The notes under the pieces are model-generated. The model did not search any database. It was not told the origin of the DNA and saw only the letters and a program-made list of their open reading frames with translations. DNA of 64,000 bases, from positions 19,776,444 to 19,840,443 of the forward strand of contig OX352765.1 in the NCBI GenBank assembly GCA_947095585.1. Reading direction: 5' to 3'. Position numbers and translations under genes: made by a program. Origin of the DNA: Nephrocerus scutellatus (Eukaryota > Arthropoda > Insecta > Diptera > Pipunculidae). Numbering within the stretch: the first letter of the stretch is position 1; each line of letters starts with the position of its first letter. Shown here one piece after another: positions 1-11,263 of the stretch.

Positions 1-1700
1 TGGTATTTTATACAGCTACTGATACTAAATTGCCAGTATGACAACAAAAGTCGTGCACGTCGTGAAGTCAGTATTGTTTCTGACTAGCACAGATTTTTTA
101 AATAAAGTCTTTTATTGTTGTAGTCGTTCGATGCTTGTTATCTACGGATATTGAAAGTGACTTTATAGTACAGCATTCCAATAAGTTAAGCAACATTTAA
201 AAAATTGACAAAAAAAGCATACTTAATTGGGAATTCACTTTTGTGCAGGAAAACATTTAACAAGTTTGCTAAGTGTGTGTTGTATGTGTCGAAATATTCA
301 ACGTAATTTCTTTTTCAAATAATACTCATGTTCATTAAATTTAAATTGTAAAACAACGTTAAAGTCTCGCCAGTTAATTAGCAGTGCTTGGACCATTAGC
401 TGTAGTCCTCTACTTACCATGAAAGATACGAGTACCTACCTTGAAATAACTTTTATTTGTAAACTTTCCAAAAATGCGCGCAAACTTTTACAAATTCGTT
501 CAATTGCCGCAAGTCACAAAACATTCTCAATTGACCTAAATAGAGTTACTATGATTTTCTGTACAGCAACAATTATTGAAAGCCCTTTTACCATATTTTA
601 CCATACAAACAATACCAAAAGGTATCACGTAATTAAGCTGTTTTAACTGTTTGACTGCATTTCTGTCTTTGCTTGGTAAAAAACGATAACCTCGGTTATC
701 AATGAATAGTAAATGAAGTGGAACTCAGGGATAGAAATAAGGCCGACCAATAAATTTGTGATCAAAATAATGTGGTTAACGATTAATTTTCGTCATTTTG
801 TTACGCCATAAAAATTATGAGTTTTTGCTTTAATGTAGAAAATGCGGTTATTTGCCATAAAAGTCAAATTCTGCGACACGAGCCATTGAATATATCTGTT
901 GTTGATTTCAATAAAGAGATGCAGATATTAATGCATTTCAATAAGCCTAATATCGTACAATCTCTAAAACTACACAGCCTAAGCACTAATGGTGGTCATT
1001 CCACAACTCCCACACTGTGGGTCTTAATCGAAACGAAATCTGCTGCAATATCTTTTTTAAGCATCGGTTTTCATTATGTCATGCCAAAGTGGCAGTTGCA
1101 TCCTTTCGATGCATCTTCTTTTATTTATGCATGTTATGTACAGCAACTTGATTTGCTTTTCAAATTAGTAACGACAAACCTCGATTAAGTTTATTACCCC
1201 GTCATTGGGTTAAGTGACCATACTCTTGTCAATGCAGAATGCGCGGTTTTTGTTAGTTCGTTTGCTTATGCACCTGTGTAGAAAATTGAACACTAAAGTG
1301 TATTAGGTTCGATGAGTAAGCTAAGCATCGCATCAGGGATAGATATAATGTGTGTGCGTCTTTTACAGGAAAAGACATAAACTCTGAAACGAAATACAAT
1401 AATTCGTCGCGCGTGTACATAGATATACTCGTACCTTGGTTATTTGCGTTGGAGATGTGATTCTGGGAAAAATCTCGTGAAATTCGACAGGTATGAAAAG
1501 TTAAACGATTTATACTTGCTCTCAAAACCTGCACCAATGTCCATGTGCAGCTGGTAGCACTAAGTATATATTACTTTTTGGATTTACATTATACTCGATT
1601 TATAATGTTTTTAAAACTTGAGCGACCTAGAGAGCTAGAGCGCCTGTGACGGGGGAGACATTTTACATTTACTTGTTTGAAGTGAATTCTTATGGGACTC
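1..1700. other. Intergenic DNA, no gene recognised
   Basis: AT-rich sequence. Open frames of 75-123 codons at 419-646, 817-1188 (+) and 1253-1537 (-) have no recognisable domain, no signal peptide and no convincing splice structure, so I treat them as chance frames. Confidence 0.5.
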
Positions 1701-1710
1701 CGAAGTCTGG

Positions 1711-1827
1711 ACTGGCTGGTGGAATTTTGTGATTAATTTTTAATCCACTTCCTAAAGCTCGATTTTATTCATTCATGTGCATTTCCGGTGACAACACTTT
1801 CTAGTAAAATTTGGAAGTGATCGGGCC
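1711..1827 (+). repeat. Left arm of a 117-bp inverted repeat pair
   Basis: About 115 bp here reappear in reverse complement at 4171-4298, starting from the shared TGGCTGGTGGAAT and running through CCTAAAGCTCGATTTTATT and GACAACACTTTCTA. The arms are diverged by point changes but collinear. They flank 2.3 kb that holds an hAT transposase remnant. They may be long terminal inverted repeats of one element or two opposite copies of a small repeat. No target-site duplication was seen. Confidence 0.6.
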
Positions 1828-2121
1828 CAGCGTTGCCACACAAAAAATTTGCCACACTTGCAAAAAAAAACGTGTCTAGGGTATTAAAAAAAACAAAAAT
1901 TGTTTCTTTTTCAAACTTTAGTTTTATTTTACTTTTCAGAAGAAGAGTTCGTGCGTAACAGAAAAAAAACTAAAAAAAGAACAAATGTTGAATAGCTAAT
2001 CAACAAAATCAGGTAAACTTAAAAACAAACGATAAAAATTACTAGTTTGAACAGAAAACGATTTTTTAAATACTTAACAATATTACAATGGATAAACTTA
2101 GGATCTGTCTTGTAAAAAGGC

Positions 2122-2325
2122 TTAAATATAAAACTTCCTAGGAGGAATGAAATTTTGGCATGTATTTGTTATAATTTCATTGAAGCACATGAAAGCATTT
2201 ATCACTTTATATGTAAAACGGTTCTTATTTTCGCTGCTAATGTTAAATAAACGAGAAAATTCTCGCTCAGCAGATGCACTGCTATATGGTAAACCAAGAA
2301 GTGTTAGCATGAAATCAGAGAGTTA
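2122..2325 (-). pseudogene. hAT transposase C-terminal (dimerisation) fragment
   Basis: The minus strand encodes about 66 residues. They contain the hAT C-terminal dimerisation signature LPYSSASAEREFSRLFN, then a basic stretch and a conserved-looking CQNFIPP near the end, closed by a stop at 2122. In intact hAT transposases this region is the last part of a protein of roughly 600 residues that excises and inserts the element. Nothing upstream on the same strand could be read as the RNase H core, and an in-frame stop lies just before the fragment. It is therefore a dead remnant. The family call rests on the SSASAEREFS motif. Confidence 0.7.
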
Positions 2326-2339
2326 CATAGCATAAGTTC

Positions 2340-4170
2340 GCACAACGTGTTTTTAATTTTGTTTAATTCTAACCGAAATAGTGTCGACTCTTGTTCAAAT
2401 ATTGAACCTTTCTCACAAATTTCAAATATGCTTCGAAATTCTAATTCTAATTCTAAAAATACTGACAAAGTTAGTTATAATTCTGACCTAACAAGTGTTC
2501 AGAATTTAGACATTAGGCTGGTAATGATGGCAAATGACAATAGGAAGAGATCTCAATTTATAGCCGTCATCGATTGGCGTAAAGAGTACAGCTTTCACTT
2601 CAGTGAAGAGTCGCTCTTCACAAAAATTGAGCTACTGAAGTTAAGACACTGATCGATTGGTGTTCTTCACTTCAGAAAATTATCTACTCATCAGAAGTAA
2701 CTACACGCGTAGAACAACTCTTCACTTACTTCAGTTGCACAATTTGGCCCAATTTTTAACTAATGTGAAGTGTTGCTAATCGAACAGTCTCATCACCTGT
2801 GTTAATTCAGTCCAATCGAACGCGGCTTGTCAATTAGAAGAGACATTAAATTCTATGAACTGGGTTGTCATAATTGAAAATATATATTTGGAATAAGCTC
2901 TTTGGAATTTTGTTGTCGAAAATGATCAAAACGTGTCATATAAAATTTTATCATGCAACAGGGTCGTTTGAAAAAAAAGTGCACAAAAAAGGTGTGGCTA
3001 AAAAAGAGTATCTGTATAGTATAGATAGAGCTAATGGTACCCTTATGGGTTCGAGTTTTAGGCGTGAGTATTAGGTGAAGGGGTGGACGGGAAGGACCTG
3101 AATATTTCTTTTGAACAATGCTTGTGGAAAAAAGTATAAGTAGGAAATATGAAAGGAATAAAGGCTGCAATGATAAATTCGCTAAATTTTGAATTCCTTT
3201 TTTTTTGTAATTCTTTCGAGTGTTGATTGGTTTTCCTGTTTTGTTTGTGGCAACTCCGCTGAATTGTGCACAATTATCAACGCCCAATGGAAAAAGTTCA
3301 AAAGAGCGAATATATGAAACAACCATAACATAATTTCATTGCTAAGTATTCTTTAAATGCTACTGCTGTGAAGTGCTAAGTTTTATTTCCAGAGTTTGTC
3401 TCAGGAAAACAAAAAGAAACTCGCTTTATTGCTACTTTACACAAAAACACAATCACTCATTATCCGTTTACACCGTTTAATAGTATAAGATGACAAATGA
3501 GTGATCAATTGCATGAAACAAAGATACTAATTGTATCTTGATATCACAAATGCAAAAGAAAGTAAAAAGATAATTATAAAATTGTGTCGAAAAGATCAGA
3601 AAAGATCACTCAACCCGATCGTTGAAGCTGATCACGCACATACAACTCCAAGAAGCCAACCGCTCTTTGGCATTTCTTCGCGATGTCATTTGAATATTTT
3701 GTTTTTTCGCATGTGTTCATTAAGTTCTACCGCGCATGTGCAACGCTAGTATACGTCATTCATGAATATCTTAGACGATGGATGGTCCGCGTTAAGCATG
3801 CACCAAATAAACCAAGCATAGATGATATTATGATGACGATCATTGCCGATTGTCGTACATATTGCATAACCTGATCGCTATTAGGGAAATTGTTATGGTT
3901 GCATTATGTCGCGTTTTTGTTGTTATGTGTGCTTGTATGTGTCTGGTCGCATAGTCGCAGAGATGCAATGTTAAAAGTAGGTCATTTTTGATATACTCAT
4001 CGTCTTTACCGTACCATAGATGGCATCATGAGAAAAACTCTGATTGAAATTTCGATAGAACATTTAATTTATTTCCATCCTTGAGTTAACCTCAAGTGGC
4101 AGTCAGTCAGATGCCTTGCGAAAATCGGGTTTCTTTTTTTAAAAAATTCATTGGGAGCCCCCCAACCTTG
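2340..4170. other. Intergenic DNA between inverted-repeat arms
   Basis: No host gene recognised. A 152-codon minus frame at 2868-3326 has no domain and a composition like the surrounding AT-rich DNA. The stretch 2560-2830 has short repeated pieces (TTCACTTCAG and CGATTGG occur more than once), as in decayed DNA transposons. Confidence 0.45.
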
Positions 4171-4298
4171 GGGCTTGATTACTTCCAAATTTCAATAGAA
4201 AGTGTTGTCATCTGAAATGAACATATGTGCAATGTTTAAATAAAATCGAGCTTTAGGTAGTGTGTTAAAAATTGATCACTAGATTCCACCAGCCAGCC
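4171..4298 (-). repeat. Right arm of the inverted repeat pair
   Basis: Reverse complement of 1711-1827 with scattered substitutions. It ends at the outer side in CCACCAGCCAGCC, mirroring GGCTGGTGG at the left arm. Confidence 0.6.
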
Positions 4299-5194
4299 AC
4301 CGACACACGGGCACGTAAAATAAATAGAGAAAATTTCAAAATCAAATGAAATTCTATAATATTAAAATGTTTACAATTTCAATTATAAATAATAGGCTTT
4401 AATGTTTGTCACTTTCCTTAAGCCAGCACTGTAAATAAGCCACCTCAGCCACAGCTAATTAATACATGCATTGCTGGACACTGGCAAATTTTCACTTTCT
4501 TCATTCAGTAAGTGGCAACCATACCAATGACAAAAACAACAGCAACAACGGCACCAATATGACTTTAGATGCTGTTCGAGCAGATTGTACTTCCTTGGTG
4601 CAAGCACAGCACCAACCAGCATGAGGTGCCTATTACAATGGAACTGGGTTTTGCCTATTAAACAATTTTAACCACATTGCTTATTTGCACAAAGGAGATT
4701 GCTCTTTGGTTTTACTGGACAGAAAAATTAAATTGACAACACGATCGTTCCTCCAACTCGTCCACAGGCGCATGCTGGTCCACAGGCTGGATCAAACAGG
4801 TTTCCAAATTGATAGTTATGGTATTTTATGCGTAATAGTTTTGTATTAAATCTTGTTCGCATCATAGCTGTGTGTATTTGAGTGCGGTTGGTAAAATGGA
4901 ACGGACGTCGTAAATATCTTTGCTTAATATTTCTTTTTCCTTTACCAGTGCGGTTAGCGTAAATGAAGCAACTGCAATTGGTAGACTAAATACGTCATTT
5001 TTAATCGAACAGGGTTAAATTTTAAGGCAATCAAGTTAAAAAAGGATATTACATGGTGAAGGTTATGTGGGAATGGATGTCCAAACATTGAATATTCTGC
5101 ACAATTTTTGTCACACAGACAGCTCGTTAAATCAAAGTAATTGCATATTTCGTATTACTTCAGAAGGTTTAGTTAAAAAAGTCAGAGCCCCTTT
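4299..5194. other. Intergenic DNA, nothing recognised
   Basis: No coding or RNA feature recognised. There is a short CAACAACGGC-rich stretch near 4540. Confidence 0.4.
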
Positions 5195-5850
5195 GTCGTA
5201 TGCAGCTGTTTATAGATGAGTTTTGTATCCATGAGTCCCAGATATTTGATTGTATTGACAAATTCGACCTCGAATCCATTTATATATAACCTACCCAGAG
5301 GACGATAGCTCGGCTTGCGTTTTCAACTGAAGAAAATGGTTTTAGTTGTTTCGGCGTTTGCACTTAGTGAGGTGGTCTTTAATGATGGTGGTAGCATTTT
5401 TTAGCCTCATTAAAATTAGGTTTGGATTATTTTCATCTTTAAATAGTGTTATGTCGTCAGCAAATAAGGCAAAATCGCAATTGCTTAGCATGGGGAAGCC
5501 AGCCATATATTTGTTATATAAAATTTGACTTAAAACCGAGCCTTGGATAACCCCTGACAGAATTTTTTATGTTGATGATCTTTTACCGGCAAGAGAAATA
5601 CAAAACAAATACAAAAGCTTTCCATTATTTTTTCTGCATGGTACTCGGGAAAATTATGAGAATGCATTTTATGTAGTAGTTCTTCATGTCATACTGAATC
5701 GAATTCTTTTCTAACGTCCAGTATAATCATTACAACAGATTTTTGAATTCAAAATTTTGTCAAATTATTCTATCGGTTCTGTTCTGTAAAATTGATGGAT
5801 GGTCAAGTTACTTGGACGAAAAGCAAATTGCTTATATTTAATGAACGTAC
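5195..5850 (-). mobile_element. LINE reverse transcriptase fragment (Jockey/CR1 superfamily)
   Basis: Conceptual translation of the minus strand, across stops and frameshifts, gives the central part of a non-LTR reverse transcriptase. It contains GVIQGSVLSQILYN (family form GVPQGSVLSPxLYN), then the catalytic box LFADDITLF (A/YADD), then LNP-like helical sequence. Only about 200 codons remain; the endonuclease and both ends are missing. It abuts an RTE fragment of opposite orientation at about 5850. Confidence 0.75.
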
Positions 5851-6665
5851 TTTACCACAACAGTGGAAGTGAGTATTACAATACCTCAGTCAGAAAAAAT
5901 GGAACCCTAAACCTACAGAGGCATATCTCTACTCAGCTCTATCTTCAAAGCAGTTTGTGAAATAACAGTGCTAGTATGGGAGGAATATCCGTATCACTAT
6001 CAAGCACATTCAACATTTCCTAAAAGCGGATGGACTGGCCTGCGTCCTCTTCAACCTGGCGTTGGAGAAATTGGACTCTGACGTAACGGCGAGATGAAAA
6101 ATCCTCTATAAGCACATTCAGATACTGGCTAACGCAGACGATATTGACAACGTTGTTAGAAACCCAAGAGCTGTACAGGAAGGTTTCATCCAGATCGAGC
6201 TGGCCGCACAAAATCTGGGGCTGCACAAAAATTAGAGCAAAACAAAGTACATAATGGCGAGTTGAAGATCCAACATTAGTCCCGCAATTAAAATAGTAGA
6301 GCGCGAATTTGAAGTGGTGCAATCCCTTAACTATCTCGTAGTAGACGCTGTAGCAGCCCATTATATTATGGAACCAGAAATACGCCCACGGTTGCTTAAA
6401 GCCAACAAAGCCTACTGTAGTCTGTGAGGGCACTTCCATATGGATCCGAGACTTGGGTGCTTAGCAAAAAGCATTCTGACCTCTTATCCGCGTTTGAGAG
6501 AAAATTCTTACGGAATATTATTGGCATGTGAGGAAAGATAAATCCGGAGACGCTCAGAATTTAGGATGCAAAACTGGATGAAATCTCCAAAAATCTGCTG
6601 GGTGGAGAGACTTTTTGCGGGAGGCTCCCGGACCCCAATTGCAGAGTCAAATATGATGATGATGA
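5850..6665 (+). mobile_element. RTE-type LINE fragment, internally deleted
   Basis: The plus-strand translation shows LPQQWK (start of the RT fingers), then jumps to DGLACVLFNLALEKL and the catalytic ANADDID (family form YADDIDI), then AAQNLGL and KTKYIMA. The C-terminal region follows with a decayed SETW-like stretch. About 100-150 codons between fingers and palm are missing. The copy ends in a short GAT-repeat tail near 6650, as RTE elements do. Stops and frameshifts make it inactive. The minus frame of 139 codons over 6020-6439 is an antisense shadow. Confidence 0.75.
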
Positions 6666-6785
6666 TAAAAGTTTTACAACACTCGTACAAAAAAAAGGAA
6701 TTTTGGGTCATAACTTTTGTATCTTAACTTTTTGATTATGACTTCTGGATCGTTCGTTTTGGATTATAAAATTGAAGCTGCAATT

Positions 6786-6847
6786 GTGAGTCATCATTTT
6801 TGGGTATTGACAGATCAAAACGTTAATATCCAAAAATAATGACTCAC
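6786..6847. repeat. Compact 26-bp-stem hairpin with 10-nt loop
   Basis: Arm 6786-6811 and arm 6822-6847 pair along 26 positions. There are 23 Watson-Crick pairs, two that become G-U in RNA, and one C/A mismatch; the loop is 10 nt. No protein reading is apparent. It could be a small MITE relic or a hairpin RNA; expression cannot be judged here. Confidence 0.6.
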
Positions 6848-8724
6848 TTTGTGATTTTAGATCTTCAGTTTAGAGTTTTGCCTACTACGCTCGTACTGAC
6901 TGCCCTTTCCATCTGATATAGTCCCTACTTATGTATTTTAAGTCCACTAACTAACTGTCTTTTACGTATAAATGTAGATGTCAGATGCCTCTACCAGGTC
7001 TTATATAAATTGCAATAATTTGAATTGAAAATTAAAAATTCGAGCGTGTTTTTTGAACTTCCTTCATTTAAATCTGAATATTGTCTTTTAATTAAAAAAA
7101 AATGTATTACTATATTGTATTTAATCCAAACATCAGAATAAGGTGTTTTTTTCATGATGCAATCGTTGTATACAGTTGATTATATAAAAATATAATGACG
7201 TAATTATTTGTAATACAGAGAAAAGGCAAATTCTTTTTTATTGCAAATAAAATTTCCCATAAAGTTATATTATGCTATAGACTCGAACATGCGCTGTATG
7301 CAGTGTTTGTTGAATAATTGCTAGTGGTGGCGTGCTGGAAAACGCTCTGGCGAACAGACACGTCATTCAATTTGCAATTCACCTGCATGCAAAAGCTACT
7401 ACTGCACTGCTACACTGTCAGGTTATGGAGAAATGTGCAAACTTTTGTTACCATATTTTCGTTTATTGACGCAGAGACTGGATTTTTTGACTTTTGTCTT
7501 GATACCATAGTGTGGGCCATAGGTACACATTACTGTAGGATTCCACCATGTGCGGGAAATAAAAACAGCAGAATGATCGAGATGTCGAGAAGAAGAAAAT
7601 CTAGGTAACAGCTCATGACGTTGCGGCATCCTTTTTAGGTTTCGCGAAAACACAAAATATATCCATTTCGATTAACAACACCACTGAATTGCAATTCCTT
7701 CTTGTTGCTGGTAACGGCTGTGGCGGCCCACCGCTAAAAAAATGGTCCGATCCATGTGATCTGTGATCTTTCACGAAGTAGGTGACCGGCTGTATGACGT
7801 GCTACAGTCAAATATATTTAATGTTAACTGAACTAAATTGACTAAGAAAATTTGCGGTTTATCGGTCTGCCTGAAAGTCTGTTCATCTGGTCTCTCTTCC
7901 TGATAGATTTCCTGAATTTTACGAGATCACTGCCGTTACGGGTTGACTCTCAAACGAGTGAAATCATTTGAGATTGTGGGCTAATGGGCTAATGGGTTTC
8001 GCCACCTGTAGCGGTCTATTTATTGCACTTGCACTTAGCTATGCAGCCGTAAACAATAATTATTAATCATAATACAGCACACATCATGCTAGTTATGTAA
8101 CCGTTATTCGTATTTCAGATCAACAATGTTTCGACAACAACAATAACTACCTACTTTATTAATTTAATTACAATGCAGACTTTCAGCTGTTGCAAGAGTA
8201 GCAAACCAAACAAACACCACACACGCTTACCGTACTTGCAAGTGATCTACTTGAAGTTATTACTTTGATCTGCAGGTTGTGGTGCGATTATCAAAGACGA
8301 CGACGATAACGAAAAATGGGCCACCGAATGCGATGAAGATAGCAACGATTATTTGCAAGTTGTTCTCTTCGCTGAACGACAGGTGTTAAATTGATTCAAT
8401 CGCAATTATTTCGGTTGATATGTATCTTTGAACAAGAGCTGGCATGCTATCATTATCTTTAGTAATTTAGCTTGATAGTAATCCAATGACTTTTTTATGT
8501 AGACTAACTAGACTTATGGTGAAATAAACCAACTCAAATAATAGTAAAATTTTTGATTGCCTGATGTTTTTTATTGCAAACGTCTTAATTAGACGGTGCA
8601 ATTGGAAGGTTATAATACTGAACAATAGTACATGTATACGATATGTGTTAGATTGACATTCGAAATTTAAATATCATTCTGCCAGTTACTTAATGGTTAA
8701 TTTTATAACTACACTAAACCCACC
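6848..8724. other. Intergenic DNA, no gene recognised
   Basis: Open frames at 7318-7608 (+) and 7423-7653 (-) overlap each other on opposite strands and have no domain. No RNA gene recognised. Confidence 0.45.
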
Positions 8725-9912
8725 ACATACGCGAAGAATGCGATCCAAAAAATACCGCGTAAGTCGAATTCGCGTATGTCGAGACTAGAGAATGTATGCA
8801 AATTCAGAGATGCCTTCCAAAGAAACCAAATTTGATGATAAATATTATATTCCATGCTTTTTACTAAACGCAAAAAGAAATAAAAATAGAAAATAATATA
8901 ACAGCAATTACAAAACATTAAAAAATTTAATTTGAAGCACCAGCTTGGTTATCGAGTATAGAAGACCAGCTTTGCTGTTTGAACTCCTCTCCAAATTAGA
9001 ATCAATAGATTCTATGATATAAGTGGCTTCATTTATTTTCGACATATATTTTTGTTTATTTTCTATGCTTAGTTGTCAGCATCTCCTTTAGGTCTAAGTT
9101 ATCTTCAATTATAGTTTCCAGGTCTATCAATTTCTGGACTTATAGTTCACTATAGATCGCTTGTAGGCGCTCGTTGATATCAGTTAGATACATGTTTTCA
9201 AAACCAAAACAAGTTGTCTGCACTGCATTCAGAAGTGCCATAGACATCGTCCCCTACACTCTCTGGTTCCCAAACTGCATTCATAGTCTTTTTTTATATC
9301 ACAACATGATGGTTTGATGTTATTTATTGCATCCATAGTCTTGAACTTACTCCAAAACTATCAAAGATTGGGATCCATCTGTAGCTTCCAATATTGTGCT
9401 AAAAGTTTGGCGTAGACACATTTCTTTAAATGTAGCAATGACTCCTTGGTTGATTGGCTGAATTATTGATGTAGTGCTTAGATTCATAAGTACAACATTT
9501 ACATTTGGGTTAAAGGATGAATTGGCGCATTATAGAGAATAAGCAGCACTTTAAAATTAAGGTTTTGCTTAACTTGATAAAAGTATTTACTAAACGAGTC
9601 AGTAAATAGCAATGAGTTTATCCAAGTCTTTCTGTTTATCCTCCAATCTACAGAAGTCCTTCTTTTCTAATATTTTTCAAAGCTCTGGGTGTTTTGGACT
9701 GATAAATTAGAAGCCGATTCGCCTCTAAATTTTATGTTATGATCCACCATCATTTGTTTGTTACACACATTGCTTTAGACACGTGGACAGGAATAAGAAT
9801 AAGAATTCATTCTTATTTTGCGCAGAATTTTGATGGATCCCGTATGTGGAGGAGAGTTCGTAAAAATTAAATCGCGTATAAGAAAAATTGCGTATGCTGA
9901 GTTCGCGTATGT
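8725..9912 (-). mobile_element. Tigger/pogo-type DNA transposon, degenerate
   Basis: The ends carry the inverted motif ACATACGCGAA (8725-8735) and TTCGCGTATGT (9902-9912). Further TACGCGA-like subterminal copies lie just inside. Translated on the minus strand with several stops, the interior gives the DDE_1 core of pogo/Tigger transposases: WINSLLFTDSF, then VLLILYNAPIHP (family form LLxLDNAPxHP, here D to Y), then TTSIIQPINQGVIATFK, then ILEATDGSQ and a MDAINNI helix. The catalytic Asp in LDNAP reads Tyr. The element is 1.19 kb and inactive. A TA target duplication could not be confirmed. Confidence 0.75.
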
Positions 9913-11056
9913 ACTCATACTAGATATTTTTGGTTCAATTCCCAGTCGTGCAAAAAGATTTCTAATATTTTACTCGATGTGTTAGTTATATCACTACAAA
10001 TATAATCAAATCTATTAAGGCCTCCTGGTGCGAAAATTATCAATTTTGACTTCCAGCAAGTAGCCAGGCTAAAAATATAACTGCATTTTTTGCGGATAAT
10101 TAATCCATTTTTCATTAGGAGCGCCGCATTAAGTTTTGTTTTTAATTAATACTCCTTTGGTTAGAGATCAAATGTTATTTCTGGCTAAGGCACGCTTGAT
10201 GCCACCCAACATGATTCAAATGTTCTCCACGGAAATGCCTGCGTGAATGAATGAGCTGAAACAAATTGTTAACGAATTTTTCCAATAAATCGGGCGGCCA
10301 ATTAACTCCATCCTCTTCTTAAGGGTCACCGTATGTCGAATTTAATAATTGGATTGTTTGTCCAAATGTTGCACCAGGATAAGTTTTTCATGCACTTCAA
10401 GACGATCTCTTCAAAAATTATTAGTCAACATTGTACAGTATCTTTAATAACTGTTGTTTTTCTAGCATAACAGAATTGATTTTTCGATTGCAACTATCGG
10501 TTATTTCTATGATTTACACCAATGCCGCTGAAGTGACTTAAAAAAGGACTCCATGTACCACCAATATTGTTTTTATTTTACTATTAAATTACCTGACGAA
10601 TTCCGTTTTTCTTTTCTGTGTATATCAATAAGACCAATGGCTTCCGATTTCCTTTAACCACCAGGACATAACTGCAGCAGGTGAACTCCACCAATGACTG
10701 TCAACGTCTGCGATACTGCAGCTTTTTTACAGCCTGCAACTGCTGATCTTTAAAAAGTCAATGGGAACAACTAACTACAGCAAACAAAAATGCCGTAAGA
10801 GCACTATTGTCGTTACCACATCACTGTGTTAGTGCTTGTTCAGTGGAAAAGCAATTCCCACCGCAACACAATTAATATTACCACTATCAGCAACAGCATA
10901 CAACAGCACTACCACATAGCACAACCAAAAATTTAGTCTGCATTAGAAAATGCAGATTTTTGTTTATGTATTGCATTGCGTAGCTTTTTTGCGCTCTGCA
11001 CAGCCGTCGCCGTTTACCTTTTGTGTTGCCATTGCCACTGCCACTTTCTTCCTAAA
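9913..11056. other. Upstream region of cuticle gene 1 with an old repeat
   Basis: No gene recognised. Positions about 10190-10310 resemble 21740-21865 (shared CCACGGAAATGCCTG-like and AAATCGGGCGGCCA-like blocks), so a decayed dispersed repeat lies here. The last few hundred bases hold short CA/GC-richer blocks but no binding site I can name. Confidence 0.45.
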
Positions 11057-11100
11057 TATATAAAAGCAACAATTTTTCGATATTCCATCATTATTCAGTT
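11057..11100 (+). promoter_or_regulatory. Core promoter of cuticle gene 1: TATA box and initiator
   Basis: TATATAAAAG lies at 11057-11066. An arthropod initiator TCAGTT lies at 11095-11100, putting the start near 11097, slightly farther than the usual 30 bp; a second candidate TCATTA at 11088-11093 would be nearer the ideal spacing. Either start gives a 5'UTR of about 170 nt with no clear upstream intron. Confidence 0.6.
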
Positions 11101-11263
11101 GTGGAAAGTCGTTTGGTTAAGATCAGCTCAAAAAGTGATCTCGTTCTCTAAATCTACTACTTGTCTTAGTAAAAATTCATTAACATTTCACGTGTTAAGC
11201 AAAGTGTTTGCGTCCTTTCATAAATATTATAGTTAACAAATTTTTTCAAATAAATTCATCAAA

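Noticed and set aside
1828..3261. Possible hAT terminal inverted repeats, CAGCGTTGCCACA at 1828 and a near match on the other strand ending at 3261
   Set aside because: The match needs an indel and no 8-bp target duplication is present, so element limits cannot be set.
2868..3326. 152-codon minus-strand frame
   Set aside because: Composition follows the AT-rich DNA (Phe, Ile, Lys, Ser runs) and it overlaps other frames; no recognisable domain.
6020..6439. 139-codon minus-strand frame
   Set aside because: Antisense shadow of the plus-strand RTE reverse transcriptase, which has recognisable motifs including the ADD box.
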